Assembly (NCBI GenBank): GCA_045543615.1
Contig: JAZPXL010000035.1
Coordinates: forward strand, 1 to 15,822
Origin: CAG-390 sp045543615
Lineage (GTDB): Bacteria; Bacillota; Clostridia; Oscillospirales; CAG-272
Reading direction: 5' to 3'
DNA length: 15,822 nt
A program made the position numbers and the translations under genes. The notes under the pieces were generated by a model. It saw nothing but the letters and a program-made list of their open reading frames with translations, made no database searches and had not been told where the DNA came from. Shown piece after piece: positions 1 to 7,201 of the stretch (position 1 is its first letter; every line of letters begins with the position of its first letter).

Positions 1-890
1 TTTGCGTGCATACGGGCGACAGCTCTTGCCGTTGCTACAAGCACGCTTGCAGTAAACTCGGGGTTTGAGTCAAGAGAGAGGGAGAACTCAACGGTGTGGC
101 CGTTCTCGCCACAAGCACCTGTTTTGCCGTTTCTGATTACAGAGCCACCGTGTGGCATACCACCGTGTTTTTCGCGTAGCTCCTCTGCGCTGATGAAGGT
201 TACTGTGGTGTCATAATCTGCAAAATAATTGGGCATATTCACAATTTCGCTCTCAATTCTCGCAAGATCAGCACCGTCCTCTGCAACAACGTAGCATTCG
301 CGGAGATGCTTCTCCCTTGTGCTCAGAGTGGGGCATTCGCCACTTCTTACAGCATTTAGAGCCGAGTCGATCGGTACTGTGTACTGCCGTGCATCGACAA
401 CGCCCTCGATTCTGCGTATAGCATCGGAATGTCCCTGGCTGATACCACGTCCCCAGAATGTGTAGTCCTTGCCGTCGGGAAGAACGGAGGATGCGTAAAG
501 TCTGGCTATCGAGAAAAGACCGGGATCCCAACCTGCAGAGATGAGAGCTACGTGTCCACCCTCGTTGGCTGCAGCGTCAACTGCTGCAAAATGCTCGGGG
601 ATGCGAGCGTGAGTGTCAAAGCTGTCAAGTACGTTGAAGGATTTTGAAAGAGTGGGCGTCATCACGGGAAGATCCGTTGCGCTACCACCACAGATGATGA
701 GAACATCTATCTCGTCACGGTAGAGAAGGATATCGTCTGCGCTGTAAACCTTGGTTGTAGGAAGAGAGGTTTTTACCGACGATGGATCTCTTCTTGAGAA
801 GACACCGAAAAGCTCGATGTCATTGTTATAAAGTGTAGCTACCTCAACGCCTTTTCCGAGGTTTCCGTAGCCGTAGATTGCGATTTTCAT
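1..890 (-). CDS. ddh: meso-diaminopimelate dehydrogenase, 3' end cut by window
   Basis: The enzyme catalyses NADPH-dependent reductive amination of tetrahydrodipicolinate straight to meso-diaminopimelate, bypassing the acylated four-step branch. The translation opens with MKIAIYGYGNLGKGVE, a Rossmann dinucleotide-binding glycine motif near residues 7-13. It continues with stretches I associate with this family: VLIICGGSATDLP, NVLDSFDTHARIPEHF, ISAGWDPGLFS, WGRGISQGHSDAIRRI and KHGGMPHGGSVIRNG. About 296 of the roughly 325 residues usual for the family are visible; the C-terminus lies beyond base 1. The ATG is preceded by AAGGAG at good spacing and follows the dapB stop by 24 nt. It is the third gene of the dapA-dapB-ddh unit, so it should share the lysine riboswitch. 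Identity is confident; the missing end means integrity cannot be judged. Confidence 0.93.
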   Translation of the reverse strand, partial: MKIAIYGYGNLGKGVEVATLYNNDIELFGVFSRRDPSSVKTSLPTTKVYSADDILLYRDEIDVLIICGGSATDLPVMTPTLSKSFNVLDSFDTHARIPEHFAAVDAAANEGGHVALISAGWDPGLFSIARLYASSVLPDGKDYTFWGRGISQGHSDAIRRIEGVVDARQYTVPIDSALNAVRSGECPTLSTREKHLRECYVVAEDGADLARIESEIVNMPNYFADYDTTVTFISAEELREKHGGMPHGGSVIRNGKTGACGENGHTVEFSLSLDSNPEFTASVLVATARAVARMHA

Positions 891-914
891 ATTATTTCTC
901 CTTTTTTGTGAGGA

Positions 915-1691
915 TCAGACCGTAGCAGGCTGGGGCTTTTTGTCGCAGATGAGGCTGTTCATATCGTAAAGCCCGGCATCCTGAGTGACAAGGAACGCCG
1001 CCGCCGTCAGCGCACCCTCTGCAAAGAGCGCACGACTGTGCGCCTCGTGCTTGAGCGTGATGGTCTGGTTTTGTGTGCCGATGATGACCTCGTGCTCGCC
1101 TACGATATTTCCCATACGGATGGCGTGAATACCGATCTCCTCGCGAGTGCGCTTGCCCTGTCCGCTTCTGCCACAATGAGCATAGGACTCGGGGCGTACC
1201 GAAGATATTGCATCGGCAAGCATCAAGGCTGTACCACTTGGAGCGTCAAGCTTGCGATCGTGATGCTTCTCGATGATCTCGATCTCTGCATCGGGCAGAG
1301 CCGCCGCCGTTTTTTTGGCAAGCTCAACCAAAAGAGCTACGCCAAGCGACATATTGGCAGAGAAGAAGACGGGAATGCGAGAGGACGCATCCTTTATCAT
1401 AGCTATTTCCTCGTCGGTGTGTGCTGTTGTGCAGATAACCACGGGGATGCGATAAGAGAGCGCAAAGGAGAGAAGCGACGCTGTTACCGAATGGTGCGAG
1501 AAATCAACGATGCAGTCGATGTCCGAGGGTGTTGCAATATCGGAAAAGCTCTTGTAAATGCAGGTGGTTTCGTCAGCCACGGCGTTTGTGTCAACGCCAC
1601 CAAAAAGAGCTGCTCCCGAGTATCCGTCAAGGCAGAGCTTGCGAAGCTCTGACCCCATATGACCACAAATTCCACTTATCAGTATATTCAT
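915..1691 (-). CDS. dapB: 4-hydroxy-tetrahydrodipicolinate reductase
   Basis: This is the second committed step of lysine/diaminopimelate synthesis: NAD(P)H reduction of the DapA product to tetrahydrodipicolinate, in the cytoplasm. The 258-aa protein has the N-terminal nucleotide-binding motif GICGHMG (residues 7-13). The signature EKHHDRKLDAPSGTA covers residues 141-155: H143 and K147 match the catalytic His and Lys of the family, and SGT is the substrate-binding loop. Length is normal for DapB. The ATG has AAAGGA upstream and lies 15 nt after the dapA stop, so the two are co-transcribed. DapB makes the substrate that the downstream Ddh consumes. No unusual residues seen. Confidence 0.96.
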   Translation of the reverse strand: MNILISGICGHMGSELRKLCLDGYSGAALFGGVDTNAVADETTCIYKSFSDIATPSDIDCIVDFSHHSVTASLLSFALSYRIPVVICTTAHTDEEIAMIKDASSRIPVFFSANMSLGVALLVELAKKTAAALPDAEIEIIEKHHDRKLDAPSGTALMLADAISSVRPESYAHCGRSGQGKRTREEIGIHAIRMGNIVGEHEVIIGTQNQTITLKHEAHSRALFAEGALTAAAFLVTQDAGLYDMNSLICDKKPQPATV

Positions 1692-1706
1692 TGACTTTTT
1701 TCCTTT

Positions 1707-2591
1707 TTAAATAAGACCTTCTTTTCTCATCAGGGAGAGAAGAACTTCCTTCTTGTCAGCACTCATAGGAGTGAGGGGGAGACGAAGATAATCCTCACAG
1801 AAGCCCATAGCGGCACAAGCTGCCTTTGCGGGAATGGGGTTGACCTCGGAGAAGAGAGCGTCAACAAGGGGCAGATAGCGAAGCTGGAGAGCAAGAGACG
1901 CCTCAACGTCACCGTTCATATAGAGGTGGCAGATATCGGAGGTCTGTCGTGGCAGGAGGTTGGAGAGAACGGAGATAACGCCCTTTCCACCAAGCGACAT
2001 AACGGGAACTATCTGGTCATCGTTGCCCGAATAGATGTCAAGGCGGTCACCTACGAGAGAGGCGAGCTTTGCGATCTGTGAGATATTCCCCGATGCTTCC
2101 TTGATAGCAACAATATTTTCGTGATCTGCGAGCTTTGCTGCAGTTTCGGGGAGAAGATTGCAGCCTGTGCGTGAGGGAACGTTGTAGAGGATGCAGGGCT
2201 TGTCGGATGCATCGGCAATTGCCGTAAAGGAGGCAATAAGACCTTCTTGTGTTGCCTTGTTATAATAGGGAGTGACGAGGAGCATTGCATCAGCACCAAC
2301 CTCGCAGGAATAGCGAGTGAGGTCTATGGCGTAGGCGATATCGTTTGAGCCTGTGCCTGCGATAACAGGAACACGGCCACGGGTGCGCTCAACGCAGAAT
2401 TTGATAGCCTCTCTGTGCTCAGCGTCGGTAAGGGTCGAGCCCTCGCCCGTTGTTCCGACAGCAACGAGAGCGTCAATTCCGTTCTCGATCTGGAAATCTA
2501 TCAGCTGTCCGAAACGCTCATAATCAATACCGTCCGGTGTCAGTGGAGTGATAAGTGCAGTTGCAGCACCTGTAAAAACTGTGTTCTTCAT
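1707..2591 (-). CDS. dapA: 4-hydroxy-tetrahydrodipicolinate synthase
   Basis: The enzyme condenses pyruvate with aspartate semialdehyde, the first step of the diaminopimelate branch. The 294-aa TIM-barrel protein carries the GTTGE motif (T47, T48), Y110 in TPYYNK, Y136 and R141 in LYNVPSRT, and the Schiff-base lysine K164 in AIKEAS, a complete catalytic set. Length is typical of the family. Its ATG is preceded by an AGAGGA ribosome binding site. It is the first gene of the operon and sits directly behind a lysine riboswitch with its terminator, so lysine should shut off transcription before this gene. The paralogous N-acetylneuraminate lyase is unlikely given the operon partners. Confidence 0.96.
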   Translation of the reverse strand: MKNTVFTGAATALITPLTPDGIDYERFGQLIDFQIENGIDALVAVGTTGEGSTLTDAEHREAIKFCVERTRGRVPVIAGTGSNDIAYAIDLTRYSCEVGADAMLLVTPYYNKATQEGLIASFTAIADASDKPCILYNVPSRTGCNLLPETAAKLADHENIVAIKEASGNISQIAKLASLVGDRLDIYSGNDDQIVPVMSLGGKGVISVLSNLLPRQTSDICHLYMNGDVEASLALQLRYLPLVDALFSEVNPIPAKAACAAMGFCEDYLRLPLTPMSADKKEVLLSLMRKEGLI

Positions 2592-2640
2592 TTTTTGTCC
2601 TCTTTTATTTTAAGAAAAAATTTTTACGAAAAATTGCACG

Positions 2641-2664
2641 AAAAAAGGCAGCCACGGGCTACCT
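2641..2664 (-). terminator. intrinsic terminator of the lysine riboswitch
   Basis: On the minus strand an 8-bp stem (AGGTAGCC paired with GGCTGCCT, one G-U pair, CGT loop) is followed at once by a run of six T. It lies between the riboswitch aptamer and dapA, about 50 nt before the start codon. It is the expected expression platform: with lysine bound the stem forms and transcription stops. Confidence 0.85.
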
Positions 2665-2692
2665 GATGCTCCACCTTTGGTGGTGTGAAACT

Positions 2693-2847
2693 GATAGCTC
2701 TCCGCATTACACGACAACAGGGCGGATATTCTCCGAACTGCCAGCGAAACGCCCGCCACGGCATCTCACTTCGGCACCTGCTCCTTTCTTGCACGGCCAC
2801 GGCGGCCATATTTGTGCGTTACTCTTAACAAGGTGCGCCTCTATCCT
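2693..2847 (-). promoter_or_regulatory. lysine riboswitch (L box) aptamer
   Basis: The minus strand carries the conserved lysine-aptamer blocks in order: GGATAGAGGCGC at the 5' side, AAGAGTA, GGTGCCGAAG, then GGC..., CCCTGTTG and finally GGAGAGCTATC. The 5' GATAG and 3' CTATC pair to close helix P1. The junction sequences match my memory of Bacillota lysC-type lysine riboswitches. The aptamer sits between a strong promoter and a terminator, upstream of dapA, which fits lysine feedback on this operon by transcription attenuation. A covariance search with the lysine riboswitch model would confirm the exact boundaries. Confidence 0.93.
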
Positions 2848-2861
2848 TTTATTGCGTTTCA

Positions 2862-2890
2862 ATTGTACCACAAAGAATACAATATGTCAA
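2862..2890 (-). promoter_or_regulatory. sigma-A promoter of the dapA-dapB-ddh operon
   Basis: Minus-strand TTGACA (2885-2890), 17-nt spacer, TACAAT (2862-2867): a perfect -35 and a five-of-six -10. Transcription should start near 2855, about eight bases before the riboswitch P1 helix. Confidence 0.9.
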
Positions 2891-2912
2891 TAGGATTTAA
2901 AAAGAAAATTCT

Positions 2913-2967
2913 GCTCTCTTTTAAAACAGTTTTAAAAGAGAGCACTGCGTCCGTACGGACGCAGTGC
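2913..2967 (-). terminator. tandem palindromes, probable terminator of the phage-like cassette
   Basis: Directly after the amidase stop codon lies a perfect 26-bp palindrome (2942-2967, GCACTGCGTCCGT and its complement). It is followed by a 31-nt inverted repeat with 15-bp arms (2913-2943, GCTCTCTTTTAAAAC and complement, single central base). Downstream on the minus strand the sequence is T-rich (ATTTTCTTTTT). Together they insulate the amidase transcript from the riboswitch promoter that starts about 25 nt further on. The first palindrome has no loop beyond its centre and could also be a protein-binding site. Confidence 0.65.
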
Positions 2968-2972
2968 AATTA

Positions 2973-3887
2973 TTATCCACGAAGAAGAGCGTTCCAGCTT
3001 TGTGGCCCGCAAGAGCCGTCAGCCGCAAGTCCACGTGAGCCTTGAAAGCGCAGAAATGCCTCAAGAGTTGCAGGGCCGAAGCTGCCGTCGACCACAAGGG
3101 TCTCGCCGCGATCGTCTCTGTAACCGAGCGAGACGAGAAGTCTTTGCAACGTTTTGACCTCATTCCCACGGCTTTGAAGCTTAAGTACAGGCAGAGTAAG
3201 CGTTACAGTTGGCGTGGGAGTGCTCACCTCGCCACTCTGTGTGTTGCCGCCGTCCTCGCTCTCGCTCTTTTTTCTCGCACCACTACGTCTGACGATAACC
3301 TCGCAGAAAGCCTCTGCCATCCCAAAGGCAAACTCCTCGCTTAGAATTATCGGAACATCTGTTGACGAGTCCATAAAGCCACATTCCATAAGAACGGCAG
3401 GCATCAGAGTTTCCCTCACCTCGTGAAGATTCATTCTTGCAAGAGGTGTTGCACGATTGCCGACAAGCGAGGTGTGCTTTATTGCGGCATCGTAAAGCTC
3501 CTTTTGCCAGAGTAGCGACTCGGGCTGTGGGTTTGTGTAGGCTATTGCAACAATTCCTCCACCATCCCCACCCAGAATACCACCGTTGTGGTGGATGGAG
3601 AGATAGAAATCAGCACCCCATCTGTTTGCTCTGCTCGTTATATCGCTAAGCGACATATCAGCAATACCGTTTGTGTCATCAATGCGCAATACCTCGATGC
3701 CGTCATACTCTGAAAGAAGCTTTTCAAGACGGTCGGCTATGCGATCGTTGAGCACCCATTCCCTTGTCTCATTGGGGTCAAACATCGCCCAACATCCCTT
3801 GGGGGTTGAGAGATTGTGAGCGGCAACGAGGGCAAGCTTAAACGCCGTCTTTTTCTCTGAAAGTGGGATCGGTTGTGAGTTTATCAT
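2973..3887 (-). CDS. N-acetylmuramoyl-L-alanine amidase (Amidase_3) with peptidoglycan-binding domain; phage endolysin type
   Basis: A zinc amidase predicted to cut the bond between N-acetylmuramic acid and L-alanine of the cell-wall stem peptide. At 304 aa from the chosen start, residues ~18-205 form the Amidase_3 domain: H24 in VAAHN, E43 in NETREWVLN, the His of YLSIHHN and the catalytic Glu of LMECGFMDS make a full zinc and catalytic set. The phrase DPNETREWVLNDRI is, from memory, typical of clostridial phage lysins. A threonine-rich linker leads to a C-terminal PG_binding_1 domain (from about residue 230: LKLQSRGNEVKTLQRLL ... DGSFGPATLEAFLRFQ). I chose the ATG at 3887 because GAGGAG lies 7 nt before it; an upstream in-frame start at 3968 gives a basic tail that looks unlike this family. 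The 5' end overlaps the holin-like gene by 50 nt. There is no signal peptide, so export would need the neighbouring membrane proteins. Confidence 0.9.
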   Translation of the reverse strand: MINSQPIPLSEKKTAFKLALVAAHNLSTPKGCWAMFDPNETREWVLNDRIADRLEKLLSEYDGIEVLRIDDTNGIADMSLSDITSRANRWGADFYLSIHHNGGILGGDGGGIVAIAYTNPQPESLLWQKELYDAAIKHTSLVGNRATPLARMNLHEVRETLMPAVLMECGFMDSSTDVPIILSEEFAFGMAEAFCEVIVRRSGARKKSESEDGGNTQSGEVSTPTPTVTLTLPVLKLQSRGNEVKTLQRLLVSLGYRDDRGETLVVDGSFGPATLEAFLRFQGSRGLAADGSCGPQSWNALLRG

Positions 3888-4095
3888 CGTCCTTCTCCTC
3901 AATATTTGTTGTATTCGTCTTCTTTTCGTGCTGTGTGCCGAAATAGAAGGCGATAACCGTGGTGACAATATACATTACGTTGTCAGCTGTTATATCCCCT
4001 CTGAGCGAGAGAATGGTGAATACGGTTATCACAATCATAGTTACAATTGTTTTAACCTTTATAAGTGCAGCAAGATTTTGTCCGAAATTTTTCAT
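3838..4095 (-). CDS. small holin-like phage membrane protein
   Basis: The protein is 85 aa with an N-terminal charged segment (MKNFGQNLAALIKVKT), a hydrophobic stretch (IVTMIVITVFTILSL), a short polar turn, a second hydrophobic stretch (VMYIVTTVIAFYFG) and a long charged C-tail rich in E, K and D. Two membrane segments with a polar tail upstream of an endolysin is the usual layout of a phage holin, and similar proteins occur next to lysins in clostridial prophages. The start at 4095 is set by a strong AGGAGG 7 nt upstream; one base separates the preceding stop from this ATG. Its 3' end runs 50 nt into the amidase. Function is inferred from layout, not from a recognised active site. Confidence 0.7.
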   Translation of the reverse strand: MKNFGQNLAALIKVKTIVTMIVITVFTILSLRGDITADNVMYIVTTVIAFYFGTQHEKKTNTTNIEEKDDDKLTTDPTFREKDGV

Positions 4096-4096
4096 A

Positions 4097-4429
4097 TCAT
4101 TCCTCCTTGTTGTCGCTTGAGTCCGGATTTTTGTCAGCACTCTCTGTCGGCAGATGCAAAAACTTTTCGTGAATATCGTCCATCACACCGTTTTTGCCGA
4201 GCCTGTGGTAGCGTTGATAGCAGTTTTCAAAATTCCGCCTTGCTTCAATTGGTGCGTATCCTTTCTCCTGCCATTTGTTGTAGTCCTCGTATAGCTGTGT
4301 GCGAAGCAGAGCCTGCACTCCTCTTGCAAGTGCTGTGACATATTTGATGAGAAACACGCAAAATGCTATTGCCGCACCACCAAGTGTGGCAATAAGTCCG
4401 AGATCCTTGAGTAGTGTGTATATTTCCAT
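4097..4429 (-). CDS. small phage-type membrane protein upstream of holin
   Basis: The protein is 110 aa. Residues ~10-32 (GLIATLGGAAIAFCVFLIKYV) form one membrane segment. A soluble part follows: VQALLRTQLYEDYNKWQEKGYAPIEA and YHRLGKNGVMDDIHEKFLHLP. This pattern is common, from memory, in phage tail-lysis regions of Clostridia, where it is annotated as a hypothetical or minor phage protein. The ATG has GGAG 6 nt upstream. It lies 45 nt after the tail-fibre gene and is almost fused to the next gene, whose AGGAGG overlaps its last codons. It may act as an accessory holin or antiholin; no motif proves this. Confidence 0.7.
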   Translation of the reverse strand: MEIYTLLKDLGLIATLGGAAIAFCVFLIKYVTALARGVQALLRTQLYEDYNKWQEKGYAPIEARRNFENCYQRYHRLGKNGVMDDIHEKFLHLPTESADKNPDSSDNKEE

Positions 4430-4474
4430 TTCAATCTCCGTACAATATTATTTTATGCGTTTTGTCGAATTATG

Positions 4475-6847
4475 TCAGATATAGAACTCACGGTCACTAC
4501 CCACACCAATTCGGGTTGCATATACAAGCCCCGTCTTTTTGTTGACGGTAAAGACGTCAAAACACTGTTCGGTCGTGCTGTCAACAGCTCGTTGTTCTCT
4601 CTTCTCGCTATCAAATTCAGCAAAGCCGTCGCATCTTGTGGTAAAGACGAAGAAATCGCACGCCTCGCCACCGTTTTCGGCTGTGCCCGGCTCAAATGCC
4701 TCATCCCTGTGAGTGCCACCGCTGAAGAACCCGATAAGACGTCCCTTTGCTGATGAGAAATCTGCAGAGATACCGGAGCTGTCATATTTGCCGTCATCGT
4801 CCGTCTGCGTTCCCTCAAAGCTGCCCGAGAAGGATTCTCTGCCAACATAGGCGTTGAGCAGACGGATCATAAGAGTTGCCTCGCCATATCTGTCAACAGC
4901 ATCCCCACCTGTACCACTGCCACCCCAGGCGGTGAAGCTGCCGTCACGGTCAAGAGGACGGTGGGAGGCAATTACTACGCTGTAATCATCGGAGGGTATG
5001 CTCATAAGGGCGTCCCTGACAAGTGTCAGCTGTGGAGTGCCGAAACGGAAATTATCGGAGTTTTTGTAGAGAATTGCCCCCTCGACGTTTGTACGGTCGC
5101 TGTTTGCATAGGAGGACAGCATAATGTAGCGCACCTTGTGCGAGATGTCATCGACGAAATATCCACGTCCGTCGGAGCTGAAAACTGCGTTTTGCATAGC
5201 AGAAACGGGCGCAAATATCTGTCTGTAAATTGTGCCACGTGGCAAACGGAAGGACGGTGTGTCCTCACCATCAGAGTTGCCGAATGTGCCGTCATACTCG
5301 CCCTGCGTCATAAGCAGACGGTCTTTGATTGGCTCAAGTGAAGAGGCGATGCTTTTCCATTCTTCATTGATATAAAGCTCGTTCTTTTCTGCACTTTTCT
5401 CTGTCTGAAGATCGCCAAGGCAGAGGATATGTTTTATGTTGCACTCATCGGCAATTTTCTTTGCAATGAGTGGGGATAGCATTGAGGGGTTGTCCTCGTA
5501 ATGCATATCCGTCATTACAATGAAGCTGAAGCTGTCCTGACAGCCCTCCTCGGTAAGATAATTAATGGTATACATCTGTTCATCAAGATGCTCGTTCCAA
5601 TGAGCAGGTATACCGTCGGTGCTCTCGATATTAAGCCTGTCATAAAAAAGCCAGTATGAATGCTCATCGTCCTTGGAGATGCAGATGAATATTTCACCCG
5701 TGTGACAGTTGATATAATAGTCATCTGCCACACCAAGTGGATAGGGCAGAGCGTATGAAAGCCAGCTTGCAGTAAGAGTGTCGCTGAGATAGAGAATATC
5801 TCCAAATGACAGAATGACATTCGCCGACGCACTTGACGAGAGGCTGTATTCGCTTTCTGTGGTGGGCGTCTGCTTCTTTGCTATACTGTATTTGCCCGGT
5901 GTTGAATGTGACGTGTTTATAATCAGATAGCGTCCCGGCTTTTCGACGCTGTAACGTGCGCCACCACCAAGGCTTGTTGAGCCTGCCTCCTCGTACGAAA
6001 CAAGCTCGTCTCCCCAATGAGTTGTGTTTGAGGTACCGTCGCTCATAGTCCGTCCACTGTCAACAAGTGCGCCATCCTCGCCAAACACAACGATGTTGCC
6101 TTCGCGTCCGTCCTCGACGGTTGGCACGCTTGCTCTGAGTGCATCAAGCTCGCTCTTGGTTTCGGCATTTGTTCGCACAAGCTCGGAGCGAAGAGCTGTG
6201 ATGCTATTTGCATTTGCGTTGATTTTTGCAGAGTTTTGTGTGATGCACTCGTTTATGAAGTCCTCACGCTCAAGGGTTTCTTTGTTCAGCAGAATCATCT
6301 CGTCTCTGAGTGAGTTAATGCGTGAGGAAAGATCATTATCTGCAGCCACCATAGTTGTGTGCTGCTTTTTTATCTCACCTGAAAGTGTCGAGATATCAGA
6401 AGAGATGGATTCAAGCTCGCCACGAATGCTGTTTTCCGTCTCTTTGGCTTCTTTCTCAAGATTGCCGATGGAGAGCCTTAGCTGCTCAAGCTCACTTGGT
6501 GTGGGCTCTACTGAATCAACGCCACCCGGTGTTGCAGTATCTACCACACGGAGTCTGCCGACAAGGCTTATAAGCTTTACGCCCTCACGAAAGCCGTCGA
6601 CCACGAATGTGGAGTTGCCTGCAACGGAGAGAACCTCGGGTGGAATTATTGCCGTGTTGTCATTCATTATAAGCTTAACACCACCTTCTCTGCCACCGGG
6701 GAAAAAGGTTACTGTCTTGTAAAGTCCATCCCAGTTGTCCGAAAATTCAAAAATTAATCGGCTGACGCCATAGCTGCCCCTTGTTCCTGCAACTGCCCAA
6801 TCGGGCACAAGGCGAAAGCCTTCAGCTTTGATATATATATCCTTCAT
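4475..6847 (-). CDS. phage tail-fibre/baseplate-like protein with metallophosphoesterase domain
   Basis: A 790-aa mosaic protein. Residues 1-~110 resemble the N-terminal domain of clostridial phage baseplate/tail-fibre proteins (IYIKAEGFRLVPDWAVAG, SDNWDGLYKTVTFFPGG). Residues ~118-230 are a heptad-like coiled coil rich in L, E, S and N. A linker module follows (GREGNIVVFGEDGALVDSG). From ~435 a calcineurin-like phosphoesterase fold is visible: D447 and H449 in TDMHYED, D479 in LGDLQTE, H629 in ASHRPLD. The usual GNHD reads GEYD (516-519) and the usual GHxH reads GGTH in FFSGGTHRD, so two metal-site motifs are altered. The ATG follows a GAGAGG site. It is the first gene of the four-gene phage-like cassette and its product would normally bind the host surface. 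Fibre identity is fairly sure; phosphoesterase activity is doubtful. Confidence 0.82.
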   Translation of the reverse strand: MKDIYIKAEGFRLVPDWAVAGTRGSYGVSRLIFEFSDNWDGLYKTVTFFPGGREGGVKLIMNDNTAIIPPEVLSVAGNSTFVVDGFREGVKLISLVGRLRVVDTATPGGVDSVEPTPSELEQLRLSIGNLEKEAKETENSIRGELESISSDISTLSGEIKKQHTTMVAADNDLSSRINSLRDEMILLNKETLEREDFINECITQNSAKINANANSITALRSELVRTNAETKSELDALRASVPTVEDGREGNIVVFGEDGALVDSGRTMSDGTSNTTHWGDELVSYEEAGSTSLGGGARYSVEKPGRYLIINTSHSTPGKYSIAKKQTPTTESEYSLSSSASANVILSFGDILYLSDTLTASWLSYALPYPLGVADDYYINCHTGEIFICISKDDEHSYWLFYDRLNIESTDGIPAHWNEHLDEQMYTINYLTEEGCQDSFSFIVMTDMHYEDNPSMLSPLIAKKIADECNIKHILCLGDLQTEKSAEKNELYINEEWKSIASSLEPIKDRLLMTQGEYDGTFGNSDGEDTPSFRLPRGTIYRQIFAPVSAMQNAVFSSDGRGYFVDDISHKVRYIMLSSYANSDRTNVEGAILYKNSDNFRFGTPQLTLVRDALMSIPSDDYSVVIASHRPLDRDGSFTAWGGSGTGGDAVDRYGEATLMIRLLNAYVGRESFSGSFEGTQTDDDGKYDSSGISADFSSAKGRLIGFFSGGTHRDEAFEPGTAENGGEACDFFVFTTRCDGFAEFDSEKREQRAVDSTTEQCFDVFTVNKKTGLVYATRIGVGSDREFYI

Positions 6848-6875
6848 TTTTTCCTCTCTTTTGCCATCCCGATTG

Positions 6876-6884
6876 ATTTTAACA
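6876..6884 (-). promoter_or_regulatory. candidate extended -10 promoter of the phage-like cassette
   Basis: Minus-strand TGTTAAAAT is an extended -10 (TGn plus TAAAAT) placed 28 nt before the tail-fibre ATG. No good -35 lies 17 nt upstream, where the preceding terminator hairpin sits. Weak support; read-through from the sigma-factor operon is the alternative. Confidence 0.4.
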
Positions 6885-6889
6885 TATAT

Positions 6890-6927
6890 AAAAAAACTGC
6901 TACTGACAGTTTTCTGTCAATAGCAGT
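6890..6927 (-). terminator. intrinsic terminator of the ECF sigma operon
   Basis: A 14-bp stem (minus strand ACTGCTATTGACAG with CTGTCAGTAGCAGT, one G-U pair) closes a 4-nt loop and is followed by seven T. It lies just after the 87-aa protein gene and before the tail-fibre gene. Confidence 0.87.
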
Positions 6928-6937
6928 CTCATTTTTG

Positions 6938-7201
6938 TTATTTTGCGAAAATCTGCTCGCTATCAAAAAGCTCGTCGAGAGAAAGTCGGCTTTGAGGATA
7001 GAGATAAACACGAGTTTTTTGGTATTTGAGGATCACACCCTCGTCGTTTTCATAAAAATGATTCCATACCACGATTTTGTAGCTCAGAGCAGTGTACGTC
7101 CTCGTTCCGCCATCCCTTGCTATGCCTGTCGGGATGGGTACAGTCAGCACAAGCAGAAGCACAACGGCTACAACTGTAAGAACAATTTTACTGCGCTTCA
7201 T
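6938..7201 (-). CDS. small membrane-anchored or secreted protein, third gene of ECF operon
   Basis: The protein is 87 aa. It begins MKRSK, then a hydrophobic segment (IVLTVVAVVLLLVLTVPIP, about residues 6-24), then a short external domain with DGGTRTYTALSYKIVVWN and KTRVYLYPQ near the end. I recognise the overall pattern (membrane segment, DGGT..Y.ALTYK, KTRVY) as a recurrent small protein in gut Clostridia, but know no function. The ATG at 7201 overlaps the end of the LRR protein gene by 14 nt; its upstream GGTAG is a weak ribosome site, so translational coupling is likely. An earlier ATG at 7219 adds MFLVVM and is possible. A terminator follows, making this the last gene of the operon. It may be a cell-surface effector or co-sensor of the sigma system; this is inference. 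Confidence 0.75.
   Translation of the reverse strand: MKRSKIVLTVVAVVLLLVLTVPIPTGIARDGGTRTYTALSYKIVVWNHFYENDEGVILKYQKTRVYLYPQSRLSLDELFDSEQIFAK

Noticed and set aside
1038..1652. 204-aa plus-strand open frame
   Set aside because: It lies wholly antisense to dapB, whose catalytic motifs are complete; composition is Cys/Arg-rich and no ribosome site precedes it.
3888..3968. Longer N-terminus for the amidase
   Set aside because: The basic, Ser-rich extension is unlike the family and overlaps the holin-like gene more deeply; GAGGAG supports the ATG at 3887.
6024..6722. 232-aa plus-strand open frame rich in Ser, Leu and Pro
   Set aside because: Antisense to the coiled-coil part of the tail-fibre gene; low complexity mirrors codon bias of that gene.
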